Of a stretch of 64,000 bases of DNA, positions 30,271 to 39,452 are shown piece after piece. The translations under genes and the position numbers were made by a program. Each line of letters opens with the position of its first letter. Position 1 is the first letter of the stretch. Below the pieces are notes generated by a model that worked only from the letters and a program-made list of their open reading frames with translations, was not told the DNA's origin and searched no databases. This stretch comes from Kocuria palustris (GTDB taxonomy: Bacteria; Actinomycetota; Actinomycetes; Actinomycetales; Micrococcaceae): positions 372,001-436,000 of the forward strand of contig NZ_VDOR01000002.1 of the NCBI RefSeq assembly GCF_007666205.1, written 5' to 3'.

Positions 30271-31398
30271 GTGAACCTGAACTACGACATCGAGATCGGC
30301 CGCAGCAAGCGGGCCCGTCGGACGTACTCCCTGGACGAGGTCGCCCTCGTGCCCTCGCGGCGCACCCGCGATCCGCGCGAGGTCTCGACCGACTGGAAGA
30401 TCGACGCCTACACGTTCGGGACCCCGTTCCTGGGCGCGCCCATGGACTCCGTGACCTCCCCGGCCACCGCGATCGCCATGGGGCGGATGGGCGTGCTCGG
30501 CGTCCTGAACCTCGAGGGGCTGTGGACGCGCTACGACGATCCCGAGCCCCTGCTCGACGAGATCGCCGGGCTGTCCGCGGACGACCTGCCGGCGGCCACC
30601 CGCCGCATGCAGGAGATCTACCGCCGTCCCATCCGCCCCGAGCTGATCACGCAGCGGCTGGGCGAGATCCGCGAGTCCGGGGTCATCGTGGCCGGGGCGC
30701 TGACCCCGCAGCGCACGCAGGAGCACTACCGCACGGTCCTCGAGGCCGGGGTGGACCTGTTCGTGATCCGCGGGACGACCGTCTCGGCCGAGCACGTCTC
30801 CCAGGCCGATGAGCCGCTGGATCTCAAGCGGTTCATCTACGACCTCGACGTCCCGGTGATCGTGGGCGGCGCGGCCGGCTACACGCCCGCCCTGCACCTC
30901 ATGCGCACCGGCGCCGCCGGCGTGCTCGTCGGCTTCGGCGGCGGCGCGTCCATGCGCACCGAGCAGGTCCTGGGCATCCACGCGGCCGGGGCCTCGGCGA
31001 TCTCCGACGTCGCGGCCGCCCGCCGCGACTACCTCGACGAGTCGGGCGGGCGCTACGTCCACGTCATCGCCGACGGCGGTGTCGGCAACTCCGGGACGAT
31101 CGTCAAGGCCCTGGCCATGGGCGCCGACGCCGTCATGCTCGGCACCGCGCTGGCGCGGGCCGACGAGGCGCCGGGCCGCGGCTGGCACTGGGGCGCGGAG
31201 GCCCACCACGGCGAGGTCCCGCGCGGCGTGCGCACCCGGGTCAGCAGCGCCGGGCCCCTGCAGGAGGTCCTGCACGGGCCGTCGTCGCAGGTCGACGGCA
31301 GCTCCAATCTCGTGGGCTCCCTGCGCCGGGCCATGTCGACCACCGGCTACCTGGACCTCAAGTCCTTCCAGCGCACGGAGGTCGTGGTCCACGGCTGA
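30271..31398 (+). CDS. guaB3: GuaB3 family IMP dehydrogenase-related protein
   Basis: Actinobacterial paralogue of IMPDH/GMP reductase without CBS domains, 375 residues. GTG start with GAGAAGG upstream. Family-typical IEIGRSKRARRTYSLDEVAL, FLGAPMDSVTSPATAIAMG and DGGVGNSGTIVKALAMGAD. The canonical IMPDH loop GxGSICTTR is not visible; the matching area reads GFGGGASMRTEQVLGI, so classical IMPDH activity is doubtful. Function of GuaB3 is unresolved or disputed in the family. Probably co-transcribed with guaB; terminated by the hairpin after it. Confidence 0.88.
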   Translation: MNLNYDIEIGRSKRARRTYSLDEVALVPSRRTRDPREVSTDWKIDAYTFGTPFLGAPMDSVTSPATAIAMGRMGVLGVLNLEGLWTRYDDPEPLLDEIAGLSADDLPAATRRMQEIYRRPIRPELITQRLGEIRESGVIVAGALTPQRTQEHYRTVLEAGVDLFVIRGTTVSAEHVSQADEPLDLKRFIYDLDVPVIVGGAAGYTPALHLMRTGAAGVLVGFGGGASMRTEQVLGIHAAGASAISDVAAARRDYLDESGGRYVHVIADGGVGNSGTIVKALAMGADAVMLGTALARADEAPGRGWHWGAEAHHGEVPRGVRTRVSSAGPLQEVLHGPSSQVDGSSNLVGSLRRAMSTTGYLDLKSFQRTEVVVHG

Positions 31399-31410
31399 GC
31401 AGGACGCCGA

Positions 31411-31449
31411 GCCCTGCGGCCGGCCGGCGATTCGGCCCCGCCGCAGGGC
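31411..31449 (+). terminator. Terminator after guaB3
   Basis: Stem GCCCTGCGGC / GCCGCAGGGC around an 18-base GC-rich loop, ending six bases before the SURF1 -10 box. Confidence 0.65.
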
Positions 31450-31454
31450 GTCAC

Positions 31455-31460
31455 TAGACT
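31455..31460 (+). promoter_or_regulatory. -10 box, leaderless start of SURF1 gene
   Basis: TAGACT, six bases before GTG 31467. Confidence 0.7.
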
Positions 31461-31466
31461 GGAACG

Positions 31467-32495
31467 GTGCTCAGGACCGCCCTCAGACCCAGATCCCTCG
31501 CCACCCTGGCGGTCTGTCTGGGCATCGCCCTGGCGTTCGTGCTGCTGAGCCGCTGGCAGATCGAGAGCAGCCGCGAGGCGCAGACGGTCTACGACCCGGG
31601 CAAGGAGATCGTCCGCCCGCTGGACGAGACCATGCAGCCGGGCACGGTGTCCACGCTCGACGAGGTCGACACCGCCGTGGAGGCCTCGGGCACGTACCTG
31701 CCCGAGTCCACGGTGCTCGTCGAGAACCGGCTCCAGGGCGATCGGAGCGGATGGTGGGTTGTCACGGGCCTGCAGGTCGCCGGCTCCCAGGAGCAGTGGG
31801 CGGATGCGGAGGCCGACGTCGTGATCCCCGTCGTGCGGGGCTGGACGGAGGATCCGGACCGGGTGCCGGAGGCCCCCCAGGGGGAGGTCTCCGTGGCGGG
31901 GCGCCTGCTGCCGCAGGAGGCGCCGCTGTCCACGCGGGACCAGGACCCCGGCACGTATGCGAGCCTCTCGCCGGCCCAGCTGACCAACGCGTGGGACGTG
32001 CCCGTCTACTCGGGCTTCGTCACGGCCATGGCCGAGGTCCCGGGCTCCGACGCCTCGCTGGCCGATGACGACGGCACCCTGCCCGACGACGGACGGCTGC
32101 TGTCCCCGGAGCTCGAGGCCGTGTCCGTGGACCAGCAGCCGACCGACACCTCGCTGGACCCCCTCAACGTGTTCTACGCGATCGAGTGGATCGTCTTCGC
32201 GGGCTTCGCGCTGTGGATCTGGTACTCCTCCGTGCGCGACGACCACCGCCGCCGGCAGGACCCGGCCGCCTGGTTCGAGCTCGAGGGCGAATCGCTGCCC
32301 TACGCCTGGGACGCCGCGGCAGAGCGCTTCTACTACTACGATCCCGTGGCCGGGGAGTACTACTACTTCGACGACCAGCCCGCCGCGGCGCAGACCGCGC
32401 AGACGTCGGCCGCCCCCCGCGAGGACGGCAGCCCCGGCGGCGGACAGCAGCACGACAGCGGGCGCACCGTCCCGCGGAGCGGAGAGCACCGATGA
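31467..32495 (+). CDS. SURF1 family cytochrome oxidase assembly protein
   Basis: Membrane protein that helps insert heme a in aa3-type cytochrome oxidase. 342 residues with the SURF1 layout: N-terminal membrane helix (LATLAVCLGIALAFVLLSRW), periplasmic domain with ESTVLVENRLQGDRSGWWVV and VIPVVRGWT, and a second helix near residue 235-255 (IEWIVFAGFALWIWYSS). Unusually, about 90 residues follow, with an aromatic cluster ERFYYYDPVAGEYYYFDD and then a polar tail. The start is fixed by TAGACT-N6-GTG. The stop overlaps the next gene by four bases. Confidence 0.88.
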   Translation: MLRTALRPRSLATLAVCLGIALAFVLLSRWQIESSREAQTVYDPGKEIVRPLDETMQPGTVSTLDEVDTAVEASGTYLPESTVLVENRLQGDRSGWWVVTGLQVAGSQEQWADAEADVVIPVVRGWTEDPDRVPEAPQGEVSVAGRLLPQEAPLSTRDQDPGTYASLSPAQLTNAWDVPVYSGFVTAMAEVPGSDASLADDDGTLPDDGRLLSPELEAVSVDQQPTDTSLDPLNVFYAIEWIVFAGFALWIWYSSVRDDHRRRQDPAAWFELEGESLPYAWDAAAERFYYYDPVAGEYYYFDDQPAAAQTAQTSAAPREDGSPGGGQQHDSGRTVPRSGEHR

Positions 32496-33079
32496 GCCAG
32501 GCAGCATCCCAGGGCGACGCGCCCCGGCCGAAGGAGCGCACCGACGGCGTCCGCGTGAGCGCTCCGCAGGGCGCCGAGCCGTCGAAGGCCACCGAGCCCG
32601 GTCGGCTGCCGCAGTACTCGGCGCTGCGGACCCGGCGGCGCTTCGGCGGCACCGAGTCGCAGATCCGGTGGTGGCTGAACTTCTACATGGTCTGCGCCTG
32701 GGTCTCCGGCACGTTCCTCCTGCTGCTCGTGGCCGAGATGATCCTGCGCTACGGGCTGGGCTACGACGTCATCGCCGGCGGCACCTGGGCGGCCACGGGG
32801 GAGTCGAACATCCTGGGCCTGCGCGACAACGAGCTCGTGGACATCGAGGGCGGAGTCAACATCTCGACCTGGATCCTGATCGTCCACGGCTGGTTCTACG
32901 TCGTGTACCTCTTCTCGTGCTTCCGGCTGTGGAGCCTCATGCGCTGGCCGTTCCCGCAGTTCATCGTCATGGCCCTGGGCGGCGTCGTGCCGTTCCTGTC
33001 GTTCATCGTGGAGCGCAAGATCCACCGCTCGACCTCGGCGGAGCTGGCGTCGTTCCCCAAGGCGGCCAAGCGCTACTGA
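32492..33079 (+). CDS. DUF3817 membrane protein
   Basis: 195-residue membrane protein with a 60-residue hydrophilic N-terminus and three hydrophobic segments (about residues 68-88, 128-150, 155-173); WWLNFYMVCAWVSGTFLLLL and WSLMRWPFPQFIVMALGG are typical of DUF3817. ATG overlaps the SURF1 stop (ATGA). The family sits beside guaA and SURF1 across actinobacteria, but its function is unknown. Possibly linked to respiratory-chain assembly by its coupling with SURF1; this is inference. Confidence 0.82.
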   Translation: MSQAASQGDAPRPKERTDGVRVSAPQGAEPSKATEPGRLPQYSALRTRRRFGGTESQIRWWLNFYMVCAWVSGTFLLLLVAEMILRYGLGYDVIAGGTWAATGESNILGLRDNELVDIEGGVNISTWILIVHGWFYVVYLFSCFRLWSLMRWPFPQFIVMALGGVVPFLSFIVERKIHRSTSAELASFPKAAKRY

Positions 33080-33120
33080 CCCGGGCCGACGGCTGCCAGG
33101 GGGCGCGGCGCCCCGTGTCC

Positions 33121-33126
33121 TAGACT
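33121..33126 (+). promoter_or_regulatory. -10 box, leaderless start of guaA
   Basis: TAGACT, seven bases before GTG 33134. Confidence 0.7.
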
Positions 33127-33133
33127 GTCGGCC

Positions 33134-34792
33134 GTGACATCACAGCCCAGCACCGCATCCGCAGCCAACGCCGTCGACGCAGCCCACGGCCCCCAGGGCC
33201 CCGTCCTCGTCGTCGACTACGGCGCCCAGTACGCCCAGCTCATCGCCCGCCGCGTGCGCGAGGCCGACGTCTACTCGGAGATCGTCCCGCACACGCTGTC
33301 GACCCCGGAGATCCTGGCCAAGGAGCCGTCCGCGCTGATCCTCTCCGGCGGCCCGTCGTCGGTGTGGGCCGAGGGCGCGCCCGTCCGGGACGCCGAGCTC
33401 TTCGAGGCCGGGATCCCGGTCCTCGGGATCTGCTACGGCTTCCAGGTCATGGCCCACGCCCTCGGCGGGACCGTCGCCAAGACCGGGGCCCGGGAGTACG
33501 GCGCCACCACGGTGGACGCCACGCTGGGCGTGCCCGACACCGCCCCGCCCGGCGAGGACGTCCCCGGCCCGGACTCGATCCTCACCGGATCCCCGCGCAT
33601 GCAGCGGGTCTGGATGAGCCACGGCGACTCCGTGACCGAGGCGCCGGAGGGCTTCCGCGTGCTCGCCTCCTCGGGCGGGGCGCCCGTGGCGGCCTTCGTC
33701 GACGAGCGGCGCCGACTGGCCGGCGTGCAGTGGCACCCCGAGGTGCGGCACACGGAGCACGGGCAGGCCACGATCGAGCACTTCCTCTTCGAGATCGCCG
33801 GGCTGAAGCCCACGTGGTCCACCGAGAACATCATCGACGCCCAGATCGCCAGGATCCGCGAGCAGGTCGGCGACGGCCGCGCCATCTGCGGGCTCTCCGG
33901 CGGGGTGGACTCCGCGGTCGCGGCCGCGCTCGTCCAGCGCGCGATCGGCGGCCGCCTGACCTGCGTCCTCGTGGACCACGGCCTGATGCGCCAGGACGAG
34001 ATCGCGCAGGTCGAGACCGACTACGTCGCCTCGACCGGCGTGAACCTGCACGTGGCGCGGGAGGCCGATCGCTTCATCGACGCCCTGGCAGGCGTGAGCG
34101 ACCCGGAGACCAAGCGCAAGATCATCGGCCGCGAGTTCATCCGCGCGTTCGAGGCCGCCGAGTCCGCCGTCCTCGAGGCGGCCGCGGACGAGGGGGCGAA
34201 GGTCAGCCACCTGGTCCAGGGCACGCTCTACCCCGACGTCGTCGAATCCGGCGGCGGCGAGGGCGCGGCCACGATCAAGTCGCACCACAACGTCGGCGGG
34301 CTGCCCGAGGACATCGAGTTCCAGCTCGTCGAGCCGCTGCGCGAGCTGTTCAAGGACGAGGTCCGCGAGGTCGGCCGTCAGCTGGGCCTCCCGGAGTCGA
34401 TCGTCGGCCGGCAGCCGTTCCCCGGCCCGGGCCTGGGCATCCGCATCATCGGCGATGTCACCCGGGAGCGCCTGGACATCCTGCGCCGGGCCGATGCCAT
34501 CGCGCGCGAGGAGCTCACGGCCTCCGGGCTGGACGAGGAGGTCTGGCAGATGCCGGTCGTGCTGCTGGCCGATGTCCGCTCGGTCGGCGTCCAGGGCGAC
34601 GGGCGCACCTACGGGCACCCGATCGTCCTGCGCCCCGTCTCCAGCGAGGACGCCATGACGGCCGACTGGTCCCGACTGCCCGAGGACCTGCTCGCCGGGA
34701 TCTCCAGCCGCATCACCAATGAGGTCGAGGAGATCAACCGCGTCGTGCTGGACGTGACCTCCAAGCCCCCGGGAACCATCGAGTGGGAGTGA
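33134..34792 (+). CDS. guaA: GMP synthase (glutamine-hydrolysing)
   Basis: Converts XMP to GMP with glutamine and ATP. 552 residues from GTG with a 20-residue Ala/Ser-rich lead-in. Class I amidotransferase domain: nucleophile Cys in [18 protein letters not shown] and the His-Glu pair in [17 protein letters not shown]-pyrophosphatase PP-loop [16 protein letters not shown], then the C-terminal dimer domain with [14 protein letters not shown] and the closing [13 protein letters not shown]. All catalytic elements are intact. Predicted leaderless. The gene after it is the giant helicase homologue. Confidence 0.96.
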   Translation: MTSQPSTASAANAVDAAHGPQGPVLVVDYGAQYAQLIARRVREADVYSEIVPHTLSTPEILAKEPSALILSGGPSSVWAEGAPVRDAELFEAGIPVLGICYGFQVMAHALGGTVAKTGAREYGATTVDATLGVPDTAPPGEDVPGPDSILTGSPRMQRVWMSHGDSVTEAPEGFRVLASSGGAPVAAFVDERRRLAGVQWHPEVRHTEHGQATIEHFLFEIAGLKPTWSTENIIDAQIARIREQVGDGRAICGLSGGVDSAVAAALVQRAIGGRLTCVLVDHGLMRQDEIAQVETDYVASTGVNLHVAREADRFIDALAGVSDPETKRKIIGREFIRAFEAAESAVLEAAADEGAKVSHLVQGTLYPDVVESGGGEGAATIKSHHNVGGLPEDIEFQLVEPLRELFKDEVREVGRQLGLPESIVGRQPFPGPGLGIRIIGDVTRERLDILRRADAIAREELTASGLDEEVWQMPVVLLADVRSVGVQGDGRTYGHPIVLRPVSSEDAMTADWSRLPEDLLAGISSRITNEVEEINRVVLDVTSKPPGTIEWE

Positions 34793-34913
34793 CGGGCGCG
34801 GCCCGCCCCGGGCCCGCGTCCGGCTCCCGAACGGGCGCTGCCCACGCCCGCCGAGCAACCCCCGACGACGCCGCGTCCGCGTGAGCGCGCGGCCGTCATC
34901 CCCTAGGAGAAGC

Positions 34914-37900
34914 ATGTCCCCCTCGTCCGAGTCCGGAACCACCGCTCCGAGCGGCTCGTCCGCGGCCGGCCGCGGCGCGCCGGAGACCGTCTCGCTGCAG
35001 GCCTGGACGCGGCAGATGGACGCCTACACCGGTCCGGACACGCTGCTCGACTTCAATCAGGTCGACAACGTCTGCATCGACCTGACGGAGGCCAACTCCT
35101 CGGGGCAGGCGCAGCTGATGATGGGCCGGCCCACGCGCCTGTCCACGATCATGCGCGAGCAGGCCGGGCTGCAGCGCGCCTCCCGGGCCGCGCGCATCCT
35201 GCGCACCAAGATCCACGAGCTGTCCTCGCAGCACGGACTCGACGCGGCGTACCTGGCGGCCGGCACGGCCTCGTGGCTGCAGGGGCCGCCGCGCGGCCGC
35301 CCGGGCGAGGAGCATGGCCCGAGCGCCCGCGGCCACGCGGCGCGGGCAGATCGCCAGGGCGCCCAGCGGCGCTGCATCGCCCCCGTCCTGCTGGCCCCCG
35401 TCACGATCCGCCCGCGCTCCGACGGCGACGACTTCGACCTGCAGATCGTCGGCCCGGCCCAGCTCAACCCGGCCATGGTCCGGCGCCTGCTGGCGGATCA
35501 CGGCATCGATCTGTCCACCGGGGAGATCGCCCGGCTCGCCTACGGCACCCGCCGGCTGGATCCGGCGCCGGTGCTCGAGTCGCTGCGGATGGCCGCCTCC
35601 GACGTCCCGGGCATGCACGTCGACCACCGGCTGCTGATCTCGACGTTTGCGGATCTGCACGACCGCCCGGCCGATGAGCACGTCCCGGTCCGGACCGACG
35701 TGATCCGGGACCTGGCCCGGCTCAAGTCCACCGCGGTGGGCAAGATCCCGCAGCCGCGTCCGCTGACCAACCGCTGCGCGCCCCTGGACGAGCGCGATCC
35801 GGCCTCCGAGCTGCTGCTGCTCGACGCCGACGGCTCCCAGCAGGAGGTCGTGGACCTCGCGGGCCAGGGCGAGTCGTTCGTGGTGACCGCCGCCCCCGGC
35901 ACGGGGCAGATCGCGACCGCGGTCAACACCGTGGGCGCGCTGATGGCCCAGGGTCGCTCCGTGCTGGTGCTCGGCGAGCGGCGGGCGGCGCTGAGCGACT
36001 TCCACCGCGGCTTCGAGATGCTCGGGCTCTCGTCGTCCGTGCTCGAGCTCGGCTCGCACCTGACGGGCGAGGACGTCGCCGCGCAGCTGATCGAGTCCAT
36101 CACCCGCGTCGAGCGGGCCCGGGAGCCGGAGCTGAGCGGGCTGCACGAGCAGCTGCGCTCGGTCCGCGACCTGCTGGCGGGGCACATCGACGCCCTGCAC
36201 CGGCAGCGGCCGCGCGTGGAGGCCTCGGCCTATCAGGCCATGCAGGCCCTGGCCCGGCTCACGGCCCGCCCCGACGGCCCCACGACCCGGGTGCGCTTCT
36301 CCCGCGGCGTGCTCGATGCGGCCGCCCACCGCACCGAGATCACCCGGCAGCTCGAGCGCGCCGCCGAGCTCGGGGCCTTCGACGCCGAGACCCTCGACGG
36401 GCCCTGGGAGGGCGCTCGCCTGGTCAACGAGGAGGAGACCCGCCAGGCCCGGCACCTCGCGCAGTCGCTGCTGCTCGAGCTGAGCACTCTCGAGACCGGC
36501 ATGCGCGGCGTCCTGTCCGTCTCGGGCCTGCGCCCCGGCTCGACGGTCCCCGAGTGGGGCCAGCAGCTGCGCCTGCTGCAGGAGGTCGAGTCCTCCCTGC
36601 GCTCGTTCACCCCCGATATCTTCGACCGGCCGGTCACGGACCTCATCGCGGCCACGGCCGGCGCCTCCTGGCGACGCGACCACGCGATCGAGATGTCCGG
36701 GCTGCAGCGCTCGCGGCTGCGCAAGGCGGCCAAGGAGTACATCCGCCCGGGCGTGCATCTGTCGGACCTGCATGCCTCGCTGGTCAAGGTCCAGTCCGAG
36801 CGCGACCGCTGGCGCTCGTGGTCCGCGACCATCGAGAAGCCCGAGGTCTCCGATGCCGTCGACGACGTCGCGGAGATGCAGCAGCGCTTCGTCGAGGACC
36901 TCGAGGGGCTGATGATCGCGCTCGAGGGCTCGCGCACCGGGGCCGGGCTGATGGATCTGGATGCGGCGCAGCTGCGCGACGTCCTCACCGCGCTGATCGA
37001 CGACGAGACCAGCCTCGAGACCATCCCCGAGCGCACGCTGCTGCTCGAGGGACTGCGCGACCGCGGCCTGGGCGAGTTCGTCGACGACCTCATCGACCGG
37101 CGCGTGCCGGGCCGCCGCGTGGCGGAGGAGTTCGACCTGGCGTGGTGGCAGTCCTCGCTCGAGGCCATGGCCGCCGACGACGGCCTGCTGCCCATGACGG
37201 AGGGCTCGAGCCTTCGCCGGGCGGAGCAGGAGTTCCGCCGGGCGGACTCCGCCCACATCTCCTCCGGGCCCGCACGGCTGAGCTGGGCCCAGGCGCAGCG
37301 CTGGCGGCGGCTCCTGCAGGAGCAGCCCGAGGCCGCCGGCGAGCTGCGCGCCATGCTGCGCCAGGGCAGCGCGCCGCTGCCGCAGCTGCTGAGGGCCTGC
37401 GGGGATCTCACCCGCGCCCTCGCCCCGGTGTGGACGGCGAGCCCGCTCGTGCTCTCGGCCGCCCTGCCGGACGACGTCGAGATCGATGCCGTCGTCGTCC
37501 TGGACGGGGAGTCCACCCCGCTGGCGGCCGTGCTGCCCGCCGTGACGCGCGCCCAGCAGGTCATCGTCCTCGGCGACCCGGCGCTCGGGCGGCCGCAGCC
37601 CTTCACCGTCGCCCCCATGACGGGCCCGGAGCCCGGGCCGGTCGCCGAGGTGGACTCCGCCTTCGACGCACTGGCCCGCGTGGTCGATCGCCGCCGGCTG
37701 CGCGTGCTCTACCGGGATCTGGACCCCGAGCTGTTCGAGCAGCTCAACCAGGACTTCTACGAGGGCAGCCTGACCCGCCTGCCCTCGGGCGCCGCGCTGA
37801 CCGACGGCGACTCCCGCCTGGAGGTCGAATACGTCGCCGACGGGTACGGCGAGCTCGCCGCCGGGCACGAGGGCGTGCAGTCGCCGAACGTCGAGGTGCG

Positions 37901-39128
37901 CCGCGTCGTCCAGCTCGTGATCCGCCATGCCCGCCTGCACCCGGAGCGGTCGCTGGCCGTCGTGACGCCGAGCTCCCGCCACGCGGCCCGGGTCGCCCAG
38001 GGCGTCAGCGCCGTGCTCGGGCAGCGGCCCGAGCTGCGGGAGTTCTTCCGGCCCGGCCCCGAGTCCTTCCGCGTGGTCGACCTGCACCGGGCGGTGGGGC
38101 TCCAGCGCGACACCGTGATCTTCAGCCTCGGCTTCGGCCGCACGGACCACGACCGGGTGCTGCCCTACCTCGGCCAGCTCTCGGACCGGGACGGGCGCCG
38201 CGGCTTCGTGCTGGGCATGACGCGCTCCCGCCAGAACACGGTCGTGGTCTCGTCGATCCGGCCGGAGGACGTCGAGCCCAGCTCGCTGCAGAACGGCGCC
38301 CGCGACCTGCACCGCCTCCTGCGCCGCGTCGAGGAGGCGGGCAACGTCCGCCGGGACGCGACCGACGAGCCCCTGCTCACGGGGGCCGCGGAGCAGCCCG
38401 ATGCCGCTCCCGGGACGAGCGCAGGGCCCGACGGCGATGCGGAGGCCGCGGCCGGGGAGGTCCACGACGCGCGCGAGACGGCCGCGCAGCCGCACGGCGA
38501 GTCGGCGCCCGGGGGATCGGAGCGCGGCGGGCCGGCGCCGGGCGGCCGCCCCCGCCTGTCGCTCGTGTCCGATCCGGACGCCCGGCCGCAGGGCAGCGGG
38601 GGCTCCTCGGCCGGCGGGGGGGCCGACGGACCCGCGGACGACGGCCCCGGTGAGGAGGCCGAGCAGGAGCCCGCGGTCCTGGTGCACGATCCCATGGAGC
38701 TCGCCGATGCGGCCGTCCACGAGGACGCCCTGGTCCAGGACCTGTCGCGGCGACTGGTGCAGCGCGGCGCGGCCGTGCGCCATCACCACGAGGACGTCAT
38801 CGACCTGGTGGCCTGGGCCGAGACGGCGGAGTCCCTGTCGGCCGGGGCCGTCGTCGCGCCGCGCTCCGACGACCGCCCCGTGCGGATCCCGGTCGCCGTC
38901 GTCTCCGACGGCACGGACGCCGTGGCGCGCATGTCCGTGCGCGAGCGCTCCCGGCTGCGCCCGCAGCAGCTCGAGCGCAGCGGCTGGAACCACCTCACGC
39001 TGTGGACGATCGAGGTGTTCACCCAGCCCGACGCCGTGGCCGATCTCATCGCCCGCTACCTGGGTCTGAGCGCCGATCGCTCCCAGCGGTCCGCAGGCGG
39101 CAGCGCGTCGGGCTCCCGCGGCCGATGA
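34914..39128 (+). CDS. DUF4011/SF1-helicase/MTES_1575-nuclease homologue with decayed catalytic motifs
   Basis: 1404-residue soluble protein; ATG preceded by TAGGAGAAGC. By eye it has the layout of the large DUF4011 helicases: residues about 25-290 DUF4011-like (LLDFNQVDNVCIDLTEANSS; APVLLAPVTIRPR), about 300-1140 an SF1 helicase core split by a long helical insert, and about 1265-1380 a Vsr-like MTES_1575 endonuclease domain. Every key motif is altered: Walker A reads AAPGTGQIATA (Gln332-Ile333 where Lys-Thr is expected), motif II VVLDGEST instead of DEAS-Q, motif III LGDPALGRPQ instead of GDPKQLPP, and the nuclease strand VAVVSDG lacks the expected Glu. A 110-residue acidic low-complexity region (nt about 38340-38680) precedes the nuclease part. 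The frame is intact, so the protein is maintained. Function unknown. Alignment is from memory of the families. Confidence 0.6.
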   Translation: MSPSSESGTTAPSGSSAAGRGAPETVSLQAWTRQMDAYTGPDTLLDFNQVDNVCIDLTEANSSGQAQLMMGRPTRLSTIMREQAGLQRASRAARILRTKIHELSSQHGLDAAYLAAGTASWLQGPPRGRPGEEHGPSARGHAARADRQGAQRRCIAPVLLAPVTIRPRSDGDDFDLQIVGPAQLNPAMVRRLLADHGIDLSTGEIARLAYGTRRLDPAPVLESLRMAASDVPGMHVDHRLLISTFADLHDRPADEHVPVRTDVIRDLARLKSTAVGKIPQPRPLTNRCAPLDERDPASELLLLDADGSQQEVVDLAGQGESFVVTAAPGTGQIATAVNTVGALMAQGRSVLVLGERRAALSDFHRGFEMLGLSSSVLELGSHLTGEDVAAQLIESITRVERAREPELSGLHEQLRSVRDLLAGHIDALHRQRPRVEASAYQAMQALARLTARPDGPTTRVRFSRGVLDAAAHRTEITRQLERAAELGAFDAETLDGPWEGARLVNEEETRQARHLAQSLLLELSTLETGMRGVLSVSGLRPGSTVPEWGQQLRLLQEVESSLRSFTPDIFDRPVTDLIAATAGASWRRDHAIEMSGLQRSRLRKAAKEYIRPGVHLSDLHASLVKVQSERDRWRSWSATIEKPEVSDAVDDVAEMQQRFVEDLEGLMIALEGSRTGAGLMDLDAAQLRDVLTALIDDETSLETIPERTLLLEGLRDRGLGEFVDDLIDRRVPGRRVAEEFDLAWWQSSLEAMAADDGLLPMTEGSSLRRAEQEFRRADSAHISSGPARLSWAQAQRWRRLLQEQPEAAGELRAMLRQGSAPLPQLLRACGDLTRALAPVWTASPLVLSAALPDDVEIDAVVVLDGESTPLAAVLPAVTRAQQVIVLGDPALGRPQPFTVAPMTGPEPGPVAEVDSAFDALARVVDRRRLRVLYRDLDPELFEQLNQDFYEGSLTRLPSGAALTDGDSRLEVEYVADGYGELAAGHEGVQSPNVEVRRVVQLVIRHARLHPERSLAVVTPSSRHAARVAQGVSAVLGQRPELREFFRPGPESFRVVDLHRAVGLQRDTVIFSLGFGRTDHDRVLPYLGQLSDRDGRRGFVLGMTRSRQNTVVVSSIRPEDVEPSSLQNGARDLHRLLRRVEEAGNVRRDATDEPLLTGAAEQPDAAPGTSAGPDGDAEAAAGEVHDARETAAQPHGESAPGGSERGGPAPGGRPRLSLVSDPDARPQGSGGSSAGGGADGPADDGPGEEAEQEPAVLVHDPMELADAAVHEDALVQDLSRRLVQRGAAVRHHHEDVIDLVAWAETAESLSAGAVVAPRSDDRPVRIPVAVVSDGTDAVARMSVRERSRLRPQQLERSGWNHLTLWTIEVFTQPDAVADLIARYLGLSADRSQRSAGGSASGSRGR

Positions 39129-39358
39129 CGCCGCCCGCCCCCGGGGCGCGTCGACCGCGCGGCTCGCGCCGGGCCGTCGGCGGCGTTCCTGCCGCGTCCT
39201 CGCCGCCGTCGGCTCGAGGCACCGACGCGGCGGGCGAGGACCGGCACGAGAGCGAGCCCCGCTCCGGGCGGCCCGCGCCGGAGACCCTCGACGAGGTCGC
39301 CGACGATGCGGAGCGCGACCGCTGGCTCGCCTCCCAGCGCCCGCCCCACTGGGGCTGA
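39125..39358 (+). CDS. Small conserved-looking protein coupled to the helicase homologue
   Basis: 77 residues, overlapping the previous stop (ATGA). The first half is Arg/Pro/Ala-rich and looks disordered; the end is an acidic helix then DRWLASQRPPHWG, a compact aromatic tail I associate with small Micrococcaceae proteins of unknown function. Translational coupling suggests it works with the 1404-residue protein. No Shine-Dalgarno of its own. Confidence 0.5.
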   Translation: MTPPAPGARRPRGSRRAVGGVPAASSPPSARGTDAAGEDRHESEPRSGRPAPETLDEVADDAERDRWLASQRPPHWG

Positions 39359-39452
39359 GCCGGCGGCCGGGCTCCGTGCCCCGCCGCGTCGCGGCGGGGG
39401 ATGGGCCGGGGCCGGCTGCTCCCGTCGAGCGGCTGCGGGCGGGGCGGGGCGC

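Noticed and set aside
33140-34942. Minus-strand frame of about 600 codons opposite guaA
   Set aside because: Antisense shadow of a complete GMP synthase.
34896-38993. Minus-strand open frame of about 1365 codons opposite the helicase homologue
   Set aside because: Same artefact of high GC at third codon positions: no motifs and no plausible start signal. The plus-strand frame has DUF4011-like sequence and a ribosome binding site.
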